DNA from: CAVPJW01 sp963705525
GTDB taxonomy: Bacteria > Acidobacteriota > Vicinamibacteria > Vicinamibacterales > CAVPJW01
Direction of reading: 5' to 3'
Assembly: GCA_963705525.1 (NCBI GenBank)
Contig: CAVPJW010000002.1
Coordinates: 620,001-684,000, forward strand
Length of the DNA stretch: 64,000 nucleotides
Position numbers and translations under genes: made by a program. The notes below the pieces were generated by a model. That model ran no database searches, was not told where the DNA came from, and was given only the letters and a program-made list of their open reading frames with translations. Positions 27,081-36,396 of the stretch are shown in pieces. How positions within the stretch are numbered: position 1 is the stretch's first letter; each line of letters starts with the position of its first letter.

Positions 27081-28378
27081 CCCTTCAGATAGACTCGCTT
27101 CGTCGAGATCTTCTCCACATAACTCGCGCTGCGCTTGCTGCGGCATCTAGCGAACGGCTGGTCGCCCGCGCCTGTGGCATGGCGGAAGTTATGCGCACGC
27201 TGGCGTCAAGGCCACTCGTCGTCCTTTCGGCCGGCAAGGCCGCCGTGCCGATGGCGTCTTCGTTTGCCGCTGGAAGATCAGGTCAGATCAGAGCTGCGAT
27301 GGCGGTCGGCCCTGGTGGGCGCGATTCACTACCTGCCTCGTTCGAGTGGTTCCGCGGAGGCCATCCTGACCCGAGCGAAGCCAGTGTCGAGGCCGCCGAG
27401 CGAGCATTGGCTCTGGCTCGCTCGGTGGACGCCGATGAGGTGCTCGTCATACTCCTGTCGGGCGGCGCGTCCGCGATGCTCTGCGCGCCTGCTCCCGGCG
27501 TGACCCTGGCGGACAAACAGATCACCTCGCGGCTCTTGATGCAAGCCGGTGCGGACATTCACGCTTTGAACACGGTTCGCAAGCACCTTTCGGCAATCAA
27601 GGGTGGTCGTTTGGCCGCCTCGTGTCGAGGTGCAACGCTTGCGATCGCCATCTCCGATGTCGTGAACGACGATTTCAGCGCCATCGGGTCGGGACCGGCG
27701 ACGGCGGACCCGACGAGCTACGGCGATGCGCTTGCGATTCTGCACGGGTACCGCGTCTACGAAAGGATTCCGACCTCCGTCACTCAACATCTCGAGCGAG
27801 GCGCGGCGGGTGCGATCGAGGACACGCCGAAGCCCGGCGCGCTCGCGCTTGGCAGAAGCCTCAACGTCCTGGCAGGCGGACGTCGTGACGCGGTCGAAGG
27901 TGCGCGCGACGAAGCGGCCGCGCGAGGGTATGACGTGGCGGTGCTTCAGGATCCCGTGGTGGGCGAGGCGCGAGCGGCCGGGAAGGCTCACATCGACTTC
28001 GTGAGAGCGGCGCTCTTGCAGCTCCGACGTCCTTCCTGCATTCTGTCCGGCGGTGAGACCACTGTGACGGTCGCGGGACATGGACGGGGTGGACGGAATC
28101 AGGAATGGGCGTTGGCGATGGCGCCCGCCGCGCGCGAGCTCGGGTCGTGCGCAATCGCCAGCTTTGGAACTGATGGCGTCGATGGCCCCACTGACGCGGC
28201 CGGAGCGTTCGTGGACTCCACCACCCTCGAACGGGCTCGCAGAGCCGGGCTGGCGCCGATCGAGTCGTACCTGGACAACAATGATTCGTACGCGGTCTTT
28301 AAAGCGCTTGGCGATCTGATTGTCACGGGGCCGACCGGTACGAATGTCGGTGACTTGCAAATCGTGACCGTGTCGTGA
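27077..28378 (+). CDS. glycerate 2-kinase (MOFRL/GckA family)
   Basis: About 433 residues. It phosphorylates D-glycerate to 2-phosphoglycerate. It shows the family phrases VVLSAGKAAVPMA, LLSGGASAML, LNTVRKHLSAIKGGRLA and SDVVNDDFSAIGSGPT-like. The C-terminal MOFRL domain is seen in SGGETTVTVAGHGRGGRNQEW, then GTDGVDGPTDAAGAFVD. The N-terminal helix typical of the family (LRRDLLHITRAALAA) has no upstream ATG, GTG or TTG close by. The best guess is a CTG at 27077 overlapping the preceding stop. ATG 27179 would remove that helix. The start is therefore uncertain but the family is not. Confidence 0.88.
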   Translation: MTLQIDSLRRDLLHITRAALAAASSERLVARACGMAEVMRTLASRPLVVLSAGKAAVPMASSFAAGRSGQIRAAMAVGPGGRDSLPASFEWFRGGHPDPSEASVEAAERALALARSVDADEVLVILLSGGASAMLCAPAPGVTLADKQITSRLLMQAGADIHALNTVRKHLSAIKGGRLAASCRGATLAIAISDVVNDDFSAIGSGPATADPTSYGDALAILHGYRVYERIPTSVTQHLERGAAGAIEDTPKPGALALGRSLNVLAGGRRDAVEGARDEAAARGYDVAVLQDPVVGEARAAGKAHIDFVRAALLQLRRPSCILSGGETTVTVAGHGRGGRNQEWALAMAPAARELGSCAIASFGTDGVDGPTDAAGAFVDSTTLERARRAGLAPIESYLDNNDSYAVFKALGDLIVTGPTGTNVGDLQIVTVS

Positions 28379-28391
28379 AGAGGAGAGGTGC

Positions 28392-28811
28392 ATGATGGCG
28401 CGATGGTTCAAGTTGATCCTCTGGTGCGTCGGCGGCGCCCTTGCGGCCGTGGCGGTCGGGTGGTTCTGGGGCGCGTCTGGAAAGGCCGAGCTGAAGGCTC
28501 GAGCGCAATCCGCCGAGCTCAAGGCTGACGTCCTTGGCGCGAGAAGCCATCTGCTCCAGGCGCGGGTCGATCTGTACAACGTCAATTTCGGCGACGCGAG
28601 CCGACACATGGAGGCCGCGAAAGCGTCGCTGGCAACCGTCACGGCGAAATGGCGGGAGACGGGCTCGTCCGACGCGGCCGACAAGACGGCCGCGGTGATC
28701 GCGCGAGTTGACGAAGCTCAACAGCTGGCCGGCAAGCTGGATACCGCGGCGAACACACGAGCTGGCACTGCGATCACGCTGCTCGATGCAGTGCCGTTGA
28801 CAGTACGCTGA
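28392..28811 (+). CDS. small membrane-anchored helical protein
   Basis: A 139-residue protein with an N-terminal transmembrane helix (about 6-26) and an extracytoplasmic, Ala/Lys/Glu-rich helical region that looks like a coiled coil with one TPR-like turn. It is preceded by AGGAGAGG, a good ribosome site, and lies 13 bases after glycerate kinase and 55 before rnr. Function unknown. Confidence 0.65.
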   Translation: MMARWFKLILWCVGGALAAVAVGWFWGASGKAELKARAQSAELKADVLGARSHLLQARVDLYNVNFGDASRHMEAAKASLATVTAKWRETGSSDAADKTAAVIARVDEAQQLAGKLDTAANTRAGTAITLLDAVPLTVR

Positions 28812-28866
28812 GGTCAGTCGCCGCAAGCCACCCGCTGAGCGGCCTGCTTCACAGATCGATACCAAG

Positions 28867-31131
28867 ATGCTTTCCAGAGACCGCCTGATTTCCCTCATGC
28901 GGGAGAAAGTGCACCATCCCGCCAGCGCGCGCGAAATTGTCCAACTGCTCCGCGTTCCTCGCGAAGAGCGTGCGACCGTCCGGCGCCTGCTGCGTAGCCT
29001 GGTGGGTGAAGGCGAGCTGATTCAAGTACGAGGTCATCGTTTCGGGCTGCCGGACCGCATGGATCTGATCGTGGGCCGGCTCGAGGTCCATCCGTCCGGG
29101 TTTGGATTCGTGATCCCGGAACGCGCCAGCGAAGGACAGACAGGCGACATCTATGTCGGCGCGCCGAACCTGCAGGAGGCGCTCCACGGTGATCGCGTCC
29201 TGGTGCGCATCGAACGCCGAACGGACGACAAACGATCCGAAGGGCGCATCGTTCGCATTCTCGAGCGTCGCAGCACCACGATCGTGGGCCGGTTCGATGT
29301 GGATGCGGCCGGCCTGGGCTTCGTCGTCCCGTTTGATCGGCGTGTGCTGACCGATGTGCAGGTGCTCTCTGGCGAGACGCGAGGCGCCAAGTCGGGCGAG
29401 ATGGTGGCGGTCGAGATCACCCGTTGGCCCACCTCGTCTCGCGGTCCGCTCGGGCGCGTGGTGGACGTGCTCGGGGATGTCAATCAGCCGGGTGTGGACG
29501 TTCGCGTCATCATTCGAAAGTTCTCGCTCCCTGACGCTCATGGTCCGGAGGCGGTCGCCGACGCACAACGCATCGCCGGCGCCGATCGCCAGGGTTCTGT
29601 CGTGCCGGCTGATCTCGCTGGTCGCACAGACTTCAGGTCGTGGACGACGGTCACGATCGATGGCGAGCACGCTCGCGATTTCGATGACGCCGTCAGCATC
29701 GAGCGGCTGGCAAACGGCCACTACCGGCTCGGCGTGCATATCGCGGACGTGTCCCACTATGTGATCGAGGGCAGTGCGCTCGATGCCGGGGCCTACGAGC
29801 GCGGAACCTCCGTGTATTTTCCGGATCGGGCCGTGCACATGTTTCCTGAAGAGCTAGCCACGGGACTCTGCAGTCTCAATCCCAAAGTGGATCGGCTCGT
29901 GCAATCGTGCATCATGGAGATCAATGCACGAGGCGAGGTGGTAGCTCAGGAATTCCATGACGGCGTGATCAAGACCGCCGAACGCATGACCTACACGGAC
30001 GTCAATGCGATTCTCGCAGACCGCGATCCGGAGACCCTCGAACGCTTTCGACCGCTCGTGCCGATGTTCGAACGGATGGAAGAGCTCTTCCGCATCCTGA
30101 ACGGACGGCGCCGGCATCGCGGCTCCATCGATTTCGACCTGAGCGAGACCGAGGTCGTGCTGGACACGGCGGGAATGATCGAGGCGATCGTCCCGGCAGC
30201 GCGAAACATCGCGCACCGTCTCATTGAGGAATTCATGCTCGTGGCCAACGAGACGGTCGCGCGGTATCTGGAAGAGCAGCAGGGCCCGAGCCTCTTCCGC
30301 ATCCATGAGGCGCCGGATGTGCTCAAAGTCGAGTTGTTCCAGGAATTCATCGCCGGGTTCGACCTGAGCCTGAGCGTGCCAGCGGGCGGCGTCCGGCCGC
30401 GGCATTTCCAGAAGCTCATCGAGCGCATTGCCGGTAAACCCGAGGAACGTCCGGTCGCGCTGCTGATGCTGCGAACGATGCAGAAGGCGCGGTACTCGGA
30501 GGTCAACGTCGGGCATTTTGGTCTGGCCGCTGAAAGCTATACGCATTTCACGTCGCCGATTCGCCGGTATCCGGACCTGGTCGTGCACCGTCTGCTGCGG
30601 GCGTACCGAAAGGGCATGCCTTCCGCGGATCGACGCGAAGAACTGTCAGACGACATGCCCGAGATCGCCCGCCATACCTCGGAAACCGAGCGGCGGGCCG
30701 ACGAAGCTGAACGCGAACTGCTGCAGTGGAAGAAGGTTCGCTTCATGGCCGACAAGGTCGGTGACGAATTCGAGGGATTCGTGGTCGGTGTCGCGCCGTT
30801 CGGCCTCTTCGTCGAGCTCGTCGAGCATTTTGTCGAGGGTCTGGTGCACGTGTCGAGCATGGCCGATGACTATTACCGATACCTGGAGAAAGCGCACACG
30901 CTCCGCGGCGAGAACACGAAGAAGCGATATCGGCTGGGCGACAAGGTGCGCGTGCAGGTCATTCGGGTTGACATGGAAAAGCGACAGATCGATCTCGGGC
31001 TCACTGACGTGCTTGAAGCGGTCCGGCGCGACGCCGGTCGGCGCGAGTATCGGCGGCCGAAGTCCGTTGCGAGGCAGGCACGACGAGGTGGTCCTCCCGC
31101 CAGGGGAGGCAGAAAGGGTCGGCGCCGGTAA
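28867..31131 (+). CDS. rnr: ribonuclease R
   Basis: A 754-residue 3'-5' exoribonuclease acting on structured RNA. The order is an N-terminal winged-helix segment, two cold-shock (OB) domains with GFGFVIPE and GLGFVVPFDR, and the RNB catalytic domain with ARDFDDAVSIE and its metal-binding Asp cluster. Then come a C-terminal S1 domain (FEGFVVGVAPFGLFVELVEH) and a basic, Arg/Gly-rich tail of about 30 residues. The stop directly touches the ATG of the next gene. Confidence 0.96.
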   Translation: MLSRDRLISLMREKVHHPASAREIVQLLRVPREERATVRRLLRSLVGEGELIQVRGHRFGLPDRMDLIVGRLEVHPSGFGFVIPERASEGQTGDIYVGAPNLQEALHGDRVLVRIERRTDDKRSEGRIVRILERRSTTIVGRFDVDAAGLGFVVPFDRRVLTDVQVLSGETRGAKSGEMVAVEITRWPTSSRGPLGRVVDVLGDVNQPGVDVRVIIRKFSLPDAHGPEAVADAQRIAGADRQGSVVPADLAGRTDFRSWTTVTIDGEHARDFDDAVSIERLANGHYRLGVHIADVSHYVIEGSALDAGAYERGTSVYFPDRAVHMFPEELATGLCSLNPKVDRLVQSCIMEINARGEVVAQEFHDGVIKTAERMTYTDVNAILADRDPETLERFRPLVPMFERMEELFRILNGRRRHRGSIDFDLSETEVVLDTAGMIEAIVPAARNIAHRLIEEFMLVANETVARYLEEQQGPSLFRIHEAPDVLKVELFQEFIAGFDLSLSVPAGGVRPRHFQKLIERIAGKPEERPVALLMLRTMQKARYSEVNVGHFGLAAESYTHFTSPIRRYPDLVVHRLLRAYRKGMPSADRREELSDDMPEIARHTSETERRADEAERELLQWKKVRFMADKVGDEFEGFVVGVAPFGLFVELVEHFVEGLVHVSSMADDYYRYLEKAHTLRGENTKKRYRLGDKVRVQVIRVDMEKRQIDLGLTDVLEAVRRDAGRREYRRPKSVARQARRGGPPARGGRKGRRR

Positions 31132-32982
31132 ATGCGGTCGCCCCGGCAGGCGCGCACCATCGTCGGCCTCGCCTTGATTCTTGGCCTGCCAATCGGCATC
31201 GTGGTTGGTGCCTCGCTGGGCCTCAAGTACCTCCAGGCCGGATTCCCGATCGCCTTCGCATTCGACGTGAAACGATGGGCGAACCTCACGGCGGGCGGCG
31301 TGGTCGCCTACCTGGCGGGTTTCGCGGTTATTCGGAGGTGGCTGACGGCACGCCTCGGATTCTCGACGCGCGCGGCCGACCTGCTCGCAAACGCGATCGT
31401 ATCAGTCCCGTTTGTCCTGCTGGCCGGCTACTACTGGAATCTTCATCAGAACATCAGCCCGCGCGGCCTGCTCCTTCGTCAAGGCATCATCGCGAACATC
31501 AAGCTGGGCGTGATGCTTGCCGTCGCGTGGTGCGCGGCGGCGTGGCTGACGCGCCATTGTGTCGAAGACCACGGGCGCAGGCGCTGGTTTCAGCGCGGAT
31601 CGGTGATGGCGGCACTCGGGGCAATCCTCATCCTTCTGAACATCGGACCGTTCATGTACCCGCATCGAGCCACTGCCGATCCGGCGCGGCCGAATGTGAT
31701 CCTCATTGTCATCGATACCCTGCGCGCGGATCACGTCGGTGCGTACGGGTATTCGAGGGCAACGACGCCGAACATCGACGCGTTCGCGCGCGATGGCGTG
31801 GTGTTTCGTCAGGCAATCAGCCAGGGGACATTCACCAAGACCAGCATTGCGTCGCTTCTCACCTCGCGGCTTCCGCATCAGCACGGCGTCTATCGGGGAG
31901 TCCGTCGACGGGAGTCCGGAGACTTCCGCGCCGACGCTCTCGGGTCTGACGAGACGACGGTGGCCGAAATTCTCAAGTCACAGGGGTTTCTGACCGGGGC
32001 CTGGGTACGAAATCCAAATCTCGGTCCACGATCTGGACTAGGGCAGGGCTTCGTCACCTACGAACACACGCTGCGATCGATCGAGATGATCAACGCGGGC
32101 TTCAGCTCGTGGCTGGCCCAGGCGGCTTCGCCGTACCGCGTGTTTGCCTATCTACACTACCTGGATCTTCATTCGCCGTATCGGCCACGGCCCCCGTACG
32201 ACACGCTGTTCGGCACGTATGCATCGATTTACGCCCAGGGCGATCGGGATCGGTGGGAGAGGCACATCGGCACAGGGCGTCTTCATGGCCGTCTGGATTC
32301 CCTGAGTCAGGTGGATCTCGACCAGCTCAAGGCCCTCTATGACGGTCTCATCCGGTACGTTGATGACGAGCTCGGTCGGCTCTTCGCAGAGCTCAAACGG
32401 CGCGGCGTGTACGACAACAGCTTGATCATCGTGACTGCGGACCACGGCGAAGGGTTCATGGAACACGGCTTTCTCGAGCACAGCAACATCCCGTACGACG
32501 AATTGGTCCATGTGCCTCTCGTGATCAAACTGCCCGAGTCCCGCTTCGCGGGACGAACGATCGAGCGTCAGGTCAGGCTGGTCGACGTCATGCCGACGAT
32601 CCTGGAGGAGGTTGGCGTCGATGTGCCCCGCGGGCTTGCGGGTTGCAGCCTGAGCGCGCTCGTTCGAGGCCGCGACGACGTCGGAGCCGATTGCTTCCGG
32701 TACGCCATTACTGAGACAGCCGACGAGGCGATCCCGCTCACGGTCGCTGTGCGAACCCAAGAAGCGAAGTACATTCTCAGTGGAAGGCGCCCGGCTGAGT
32801 TCTACGACCTCCGGGCGGATCCGGCCGAACGGGACAACATCATCGACGAGGCCAATCCGGTGAAAGAGGCCATGTCACGCATTGCCTCGAGTGTGGCCAG
32901 GAGACAGAAGGACGATGGGAGTGTTCAGGAAATAGATCTTCAGACGGTCGATGAATTGAAAGCGCTCGGATACGTCCGCTGA
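31132..32982 (+). CDS. membrane-anchored sulfatase-like phosphatase-superfamily protein
   Basis: A 616-residue protein starting on the base after the rnr stop. Four or five transmembrane helices occupy the first 180 residues. An alkaline-phosphatase-superfamily domain follows, with VIDTLRADHVGAYGY (metal Asp), the segment GTFTKTSIASLL, TADHGEGF, and the C-terminal EFYDLRADPAERDN. In sulfatases the catalytic Cys/Ser that becomes formylglycine is followed by x-P-x-R. Here that position is Thr235, and the Pro and Arg are absent, so formylglycine activation is unlikely. A Thr nucleophile is used by phosphoethanolamine/phosphoglycerol transferases of the same superfamily, which is an alternative role. 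Substrate unknown; the catalytic part faces the periplasm. Confidence 0.85.
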   Translation: MRSPRQARTIVGLALILGLPIGIVVGASLGLKYLQAGFPIAFAFDVKRWANLTAGGVVAYLAGFAVIRRWLTARLGFSTRAADLLANAIVSVPFVLLAGYYWNLHQNISPRGLLLRQGIIANIKLGVMLAVAWCAAAWLTRHCVEDHGRRRWFQRGSVMAALGAILILLNIGPFMYPHRATADPARPNVILIVIDTLRADHVGAYGYSRATTPNIDAFARDGVVFRQAISQGTFTKTSIASLLTSRLPHQHGVYRGVRRRESGDFRADALGSDETTVAEILKSQGFLTGAWVRNPNLGPRSGLGQGFVTYEHTLRSIEMINAGFSSWLAQAASPYRVFAYLHYLDLHSPYRPRPPYDTLFGTYASIYAQGDRDRWERHIGTGRLHGRLDSLSQVDLDQLKALYDGLIRYVDDELGRLFAELKRRGVYDNSLIIVTADHGEGFMEHGFLEHSNIPYDELVHVPLVIKLPESRFAGRTIERQVRLVDVMPTILEEVGVDVPRGLAGCSLSALVRGRDDVGADCFRYAITETADEAIPLTVAVRTQEAKYILSGRRPAEFYDLRADPAERDNIIDEANPVKEAMSRIASSVARRQKDDGSVQEIDLQTVDELKALGYVR

Positions 32983-33013
32983 TCATCGATCATCCTTCTT
33001 CCGTTCGTTCTCC

Positions 33014-34194
33014 ATGTTTCGAACGCTCAGGTTCATCCTAACGACGGCCGCGCTCGTTGGCGTGACCGTCGGGATCCTCGCGGGCGCCGTGCGAGGAGTT
33101 CGTTTCCTCCTGTATGGTGTCCCGATGGGCCTCGTCTTCGAGGTCGCCGATGCGGTCAATTGGGCGACGGTCGCCACTTTTGTCACACTGATCGGTTTCA
33201 TCCTCGTGCTGAGAACTCTCGTTCGTGTCGTCCCTCGGCCCGGCGCCGTTGAAGCTGTCGCCGCCTTTCTGGCTACAACCCCGTTGCTTGCAGTCCTGGC
33301 GGTCCGCATCAATCCAGACGGACACGTCGCGATTCGCGTCGGACTGGGACTGTTCGCAGCCGCATGCCTGCCGCTCCTGAAAACCCTGCTCGGGCGGTGG
33401 GCCGAGCTTGGCTCGGGTTCGCGACGAGGGGGATGGGCACCGTTCTGTGCGGCGTTGCTGCCCGTGATGGCGGTCAATCTTCCGGCGTTTGTGATCAACA
33501 CGCCGGACCCGGGCGCGGGCGCGCCACCCAACATCTTCCTCATCGTCGTTGACAAACTTCGGGCCGACCGCCTCGGTTGTTATGGCTACCGTGGCGGAAC
33601 GTCGCCCGGCATCGATAGCTTCTCGAAAACCGCCACGATCTTCGGGCGCGCCATCTCGTCGGGAACGTTCGTGACTACGTGCCTTGCCTCGATCGTGGCG
33701 TCCAGGCATCCGTTTCAGCATGGCGTGTATGAATGGATGGCAGACGTGCCTGAATCCTCGAGGCGCCTGGCCGAACGCGACGTGACGCTGGCCGAGATGC
33801 TGCGCGACCACGCGTATCTGACGATGGCGTGGGTGAGTGATCCCGCGTTGTGGGCTCCGGGTGGCATCGCGCAGGGATTTGTCGCGTACGACTCCGAGCA
33901 GCGCTCCTTCGCGGAAATCAACGCCAGGGTGGCCCGATGGATTCCGAGAATGCGCGTCACTTCAAGTACATCTACACGGAGGATGGTCGGAGGGAGTTCT
34001 ACGATCTCCAGCGAGATCCGGACGAGCGCTCGAACATTGTCGACCGGCCGGGCGACGAGCGAGACTTGCTCGGACACCTCGCATTGCGGGCCGCCACGAG
34101 TCGCGGAAGGCTGAGTTACAGATCCTGGCTGGACACCGAGTCCATGCGCCGCCTGGACGCGCTCGGTCTTGTCAGTTGGCGCGCCGGGCATTGA
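33014..34194 (+). pseudogene. tandem sulfatase-like paralog with internal frame-breaking deletion
   Basis: The frame starting at 33014 encodes transmembrane helices and the first half of a sulfatase-like domain collinear with the preceding gene (VVDKLRADRLGCYGY, ASRHPFQHGVY, FAEINARVARW). At about 33940 the match stops and the sequence continues, in a different frame, with the C-terminal end (KYIYTEDGRREFYDLQRDPDERSNIV). By comparison with the intact paralog about 200 residues are missing, including the region with the second set of metal ligands, and the reading frame is broken. The frame itself ends at 34114. The nucleophile position, Thr in the paralog, is Val here. A recent or old duplicate that has lost function, unless the assembly is wrong. 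Confidence 0.85.
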
Positions 34195-34197
34195 GTC

Positions 34198-36123
34198 ATG
34201 AAGAGCATTGTCATCGGAACGGCGGGACACATCGATCACGGCAAGAGTGCGCTCGTGAAGGCGCTCACGGGCACGGATCCCGACCGGCTGAAGGAAGAAC
34301 GTGAGAGGGGGATCACGATCGATTTGGGCTTCGCGCATGCAACCATCGGTGACACGCACGTTGCTTTCGTTGATGTGCCAGGACACGAACGATTCGTCAA
34401 GAACATGCTGGCCGGCGTGGGCGGCATCGACGCGGTCATGCTCGTTGTCTCCGCCGACGAGTCGGTCATGCCGCAGACGCGCGAGCACTTCGCCATCTGC
34501 CGGCTGCTGCGCGTCGGGGCGGGGCTCATCGCCCTGACCAAAGCCGATCTGGTTGACTCAGATACCCTGGAGCTGGTCCGGCTGGAGATTCGCGATCTCG
34601 TCAAGGGGTCGTTTCTCGACGAAGCGCCGGTGGTAGCCGTGTCGGCAGTGACGGGAGAAGGTCTCGACGGCCTCAAGCGGGCGCTCGGCGAACTCGCGGG
34701 CAAAGTGCCCGGACGATCGCTCGGTGGAGCGGCGCGTCTGCCCATCGATCGCGTGTTCTCGATCAAGGGTTTCGGGACGGTCGTGACGGGCACCCTCGTG
34801 TCCGGCCGGCTCCGAGTTGAGGAGGAGCTATTGCTCCGGCCCGGGTCTCGTTCGGTGAAGATTCGAGGCCTGCAAGTGCACGGCGGTCGAGTTGACGAGG
34901 CGTTCGCAGGGCAGCGAGTCGCCGCGAATCTCGGCGGCATCGAAGTGGGGGAGATTTCACGCGGCGACGTCATTGCCCACGAAGACGGCGCCGAGGCCAC
35001 CCGGGCGCTCGAGGCTGTCATCGAGGTCCTGGCGGTTGCGAAGTCAATCCGCCATGGAGCCAGAGTCCGATTCCATCAGGGGACCGTCGAGGTGCTGGGG
35101 CGCGTGGCCATTTCAGAAGTGCTGGCCGAACCGGCGCTCAGTTCGGTGGAGGTACCAGGCGGTCGAAAAGCCTATGTCCGGATCCGCCTCGAGTCCGACG
35201 CCGTCCTCACGCGCGGCGATCGGTTCATCCTTCGGGCGTACTCTCCGTCGGTGACGATCGCTGGTGGAGTCGTCCTGGATCCACGACCTCCACGCGTTGG
35301 TGTACGGACCGTAGCTGGTCGGGCGAGGTTCTCGCAACTGAGCGATGGACAGACCGTGACGGCGCCCGACGTCGCGGTGATGACCTTTGTCGATGAAAGA
35401 GGCCTCCGCGGCGCGAGTGTCGCGGCGCTTGCGCGACGCACCGGCCTCGAACGCCGCGAAGTCATCGAGATTGCCGCCCGACTCCAGACGGCCGGCGCCG
35501 TCGTGTCGATCGCGGACCTCCTCGTGCCAACGGCCAAGATATCAGCGGCGTCCGAGCAGCTTCTGGAGATTCTGAGGACATTCCACCGAACGCAGCCCCT
35601 CGCTGACGGCATCTCTCGAGAGGAGGCACGCGAACGAGTCATTGGCCAGGGCGACCCGGCCGTGTTCGACGCGCTCGTCACGGACCTGACCACTTCGGGA
35701 CAAATCAGCGGGCGGGACCGCCTGGCGCTTTCGACGCACCGCATCGAGCTGACATCTGAGGAAGAACACGCAAGAGTGCTGATCGAGCGCGTTCTCGCGG
35801 AGTCGGGTCTCCGGCCGCCCGAGCCCGGTGCGCTGGCATCTTCGGCGTCAATTCCTCACGAGCTCGGTGACCGGATTGTCACCCTGCTGCTCAGACAGCG
35901 TGTGCTGGTCAGGGTCGAAGGGCTCGTGTTTCACCGCGAAGCGCTCGCAGGGTTGAAACGCGACATTGCAGGGTTGAAAGCCGGAGGAACGAATCCGGAA
36001 ATCGACGTCGCCACGTTCAAGGCGCGATATGGCGTGACGCGAAAGTTTGCAATCCCGCTCTTGGAGTATCTGGACCGGGAGCGGGTGACCCGGCGTGTTG
36101 GCGACAAGCGTGTCGTGATCTGA
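34198..36123 (+). CDS. selB: selenocysteine-specific elongation factor SelB
   Basis: A 641-residue GTPase that delivers Sec-tRNA to UGA codons next to a SECIS element. The G domain has GHIDHGKS, RGITIDLG, DVPGHERF and TKAD. The signature GFGTVVTGTL begins the beta-barrel domains. The second half contains the winged-helix repeats that bind the SECIS RNA (FKARYGVTRKFAIPLLEYLDR and the final RVGDKRVVI). Length fits bacterial SelB. Its partners selA, selD and tRNA-Sec are not in the window. It starts 3 bases after the broken paralog. Confidence 0.95.
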   Translation: MKSIVIGTAGHIDHGKSALVKALTGTDPDRLKEERERGITIDLGFAHATIGDTHVAFVDVPGHERFVKNMLAGVGGIDAVMLVVSADESVMPQTREHFAICRLLRVGAGLIALTKADLVDSDTLELVRLEIRDLVKGSFLDEAPVVAVSAVTGEGLDGLKRALGELAGKVPGRSLGGAARLPIDRVFSIKGFGTVVTGTLVSGRLRVEEELLLRPGSRSVKIRGLQVHGGRVDEAFAGQRVAANLGGIEVGEISRGDVIAHEDGAEATRALEAVIEVLAVAKSIRHGARVRFHQGTVEVLGRVAISEVLAEPALSSVEVPGGRKAYVRIRLESDAVLTRGDRFILRAYSPSVTIAGGVVLDPRPPRVGVRTVAGRARFSQLSDGQTVTAPDVAVMTFVDERGLRGASVAALARRTGLERREVIEIAARLQTAGAVVSIADLLVPTAKISAASEQLLEILRTFHRTQPLADGISREEARERVIGQGDPAVFDALVTDLTTSGQISGRDRLALSTHRIELTSEEEHARVLIERVLAESGLRPPEPGALASSASIPHELGDRIVTLLLRQRVLVRVEGLVFHREALAGLKRDIAGLKAGGTNPEIDVATFKARYGVTRKFAIPLLEYLDRERVTRRVGDKRVVI

Positions 36124-36131
36124 GCGGGCGC

Positions 36132-36287
36132 CTAGTCTCCCTTGGCGTCAGGATCGCGCGTCGAATCCTTGAAATTCTTGATCCCTCTTCCGATGCCGCG
36201 GCCGATCTCGGGCAGGCGATTCGCGCCAAAGATCAAGATGATGATGAACAGAATGATGACGAGCTCCGGGATGCCAATGCGTCCCAT
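36132..36287 (-). CDS. tatA: Sec-independent protein translocase protein TatA
   Basis: A 51-residue protein, too short for many gene callers. It has a short N-terminus, one transmembrane helix rich in Ile/Leu (IPELVIILFIIILIFGA), the Phe-Gly hinge, the amphipathic LPEIGRGIGRGIKNFK and an acidic tail. This is the canonical TatA/E pattern, which forms the variable pore of the twin-arginine export system. A GGGAGG sits 4 bases upstream of the ATG. It ends 8 bases from the convergent selB stop. TatC and TatB are not in the window. Confidence 0.9.
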   Translation of the reverse strand: MGRIGIPELVIILFIIILIFGANRLPEIGRGIGRGIKNFKDSTRDPDAKGD

Positions 36288-36396
36288 GGTGCCTCCCTCA
36301 AATGGCCAGGCCCGACAGGGTCTTGCCTCCGGTCAGACCTTCCCGCGCGTCAGTGACCGGCTTCACGGAGGATCTGTACCACCAATAACGTCCGGC

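Noticed and set aside
33014..34194. UGA readthrough or selenocysteine as explanation for the broken sulfatase-like gene next to selB
   Set aside because: The defect is a missing middle section and a frame change, not a single in-frame UGA.
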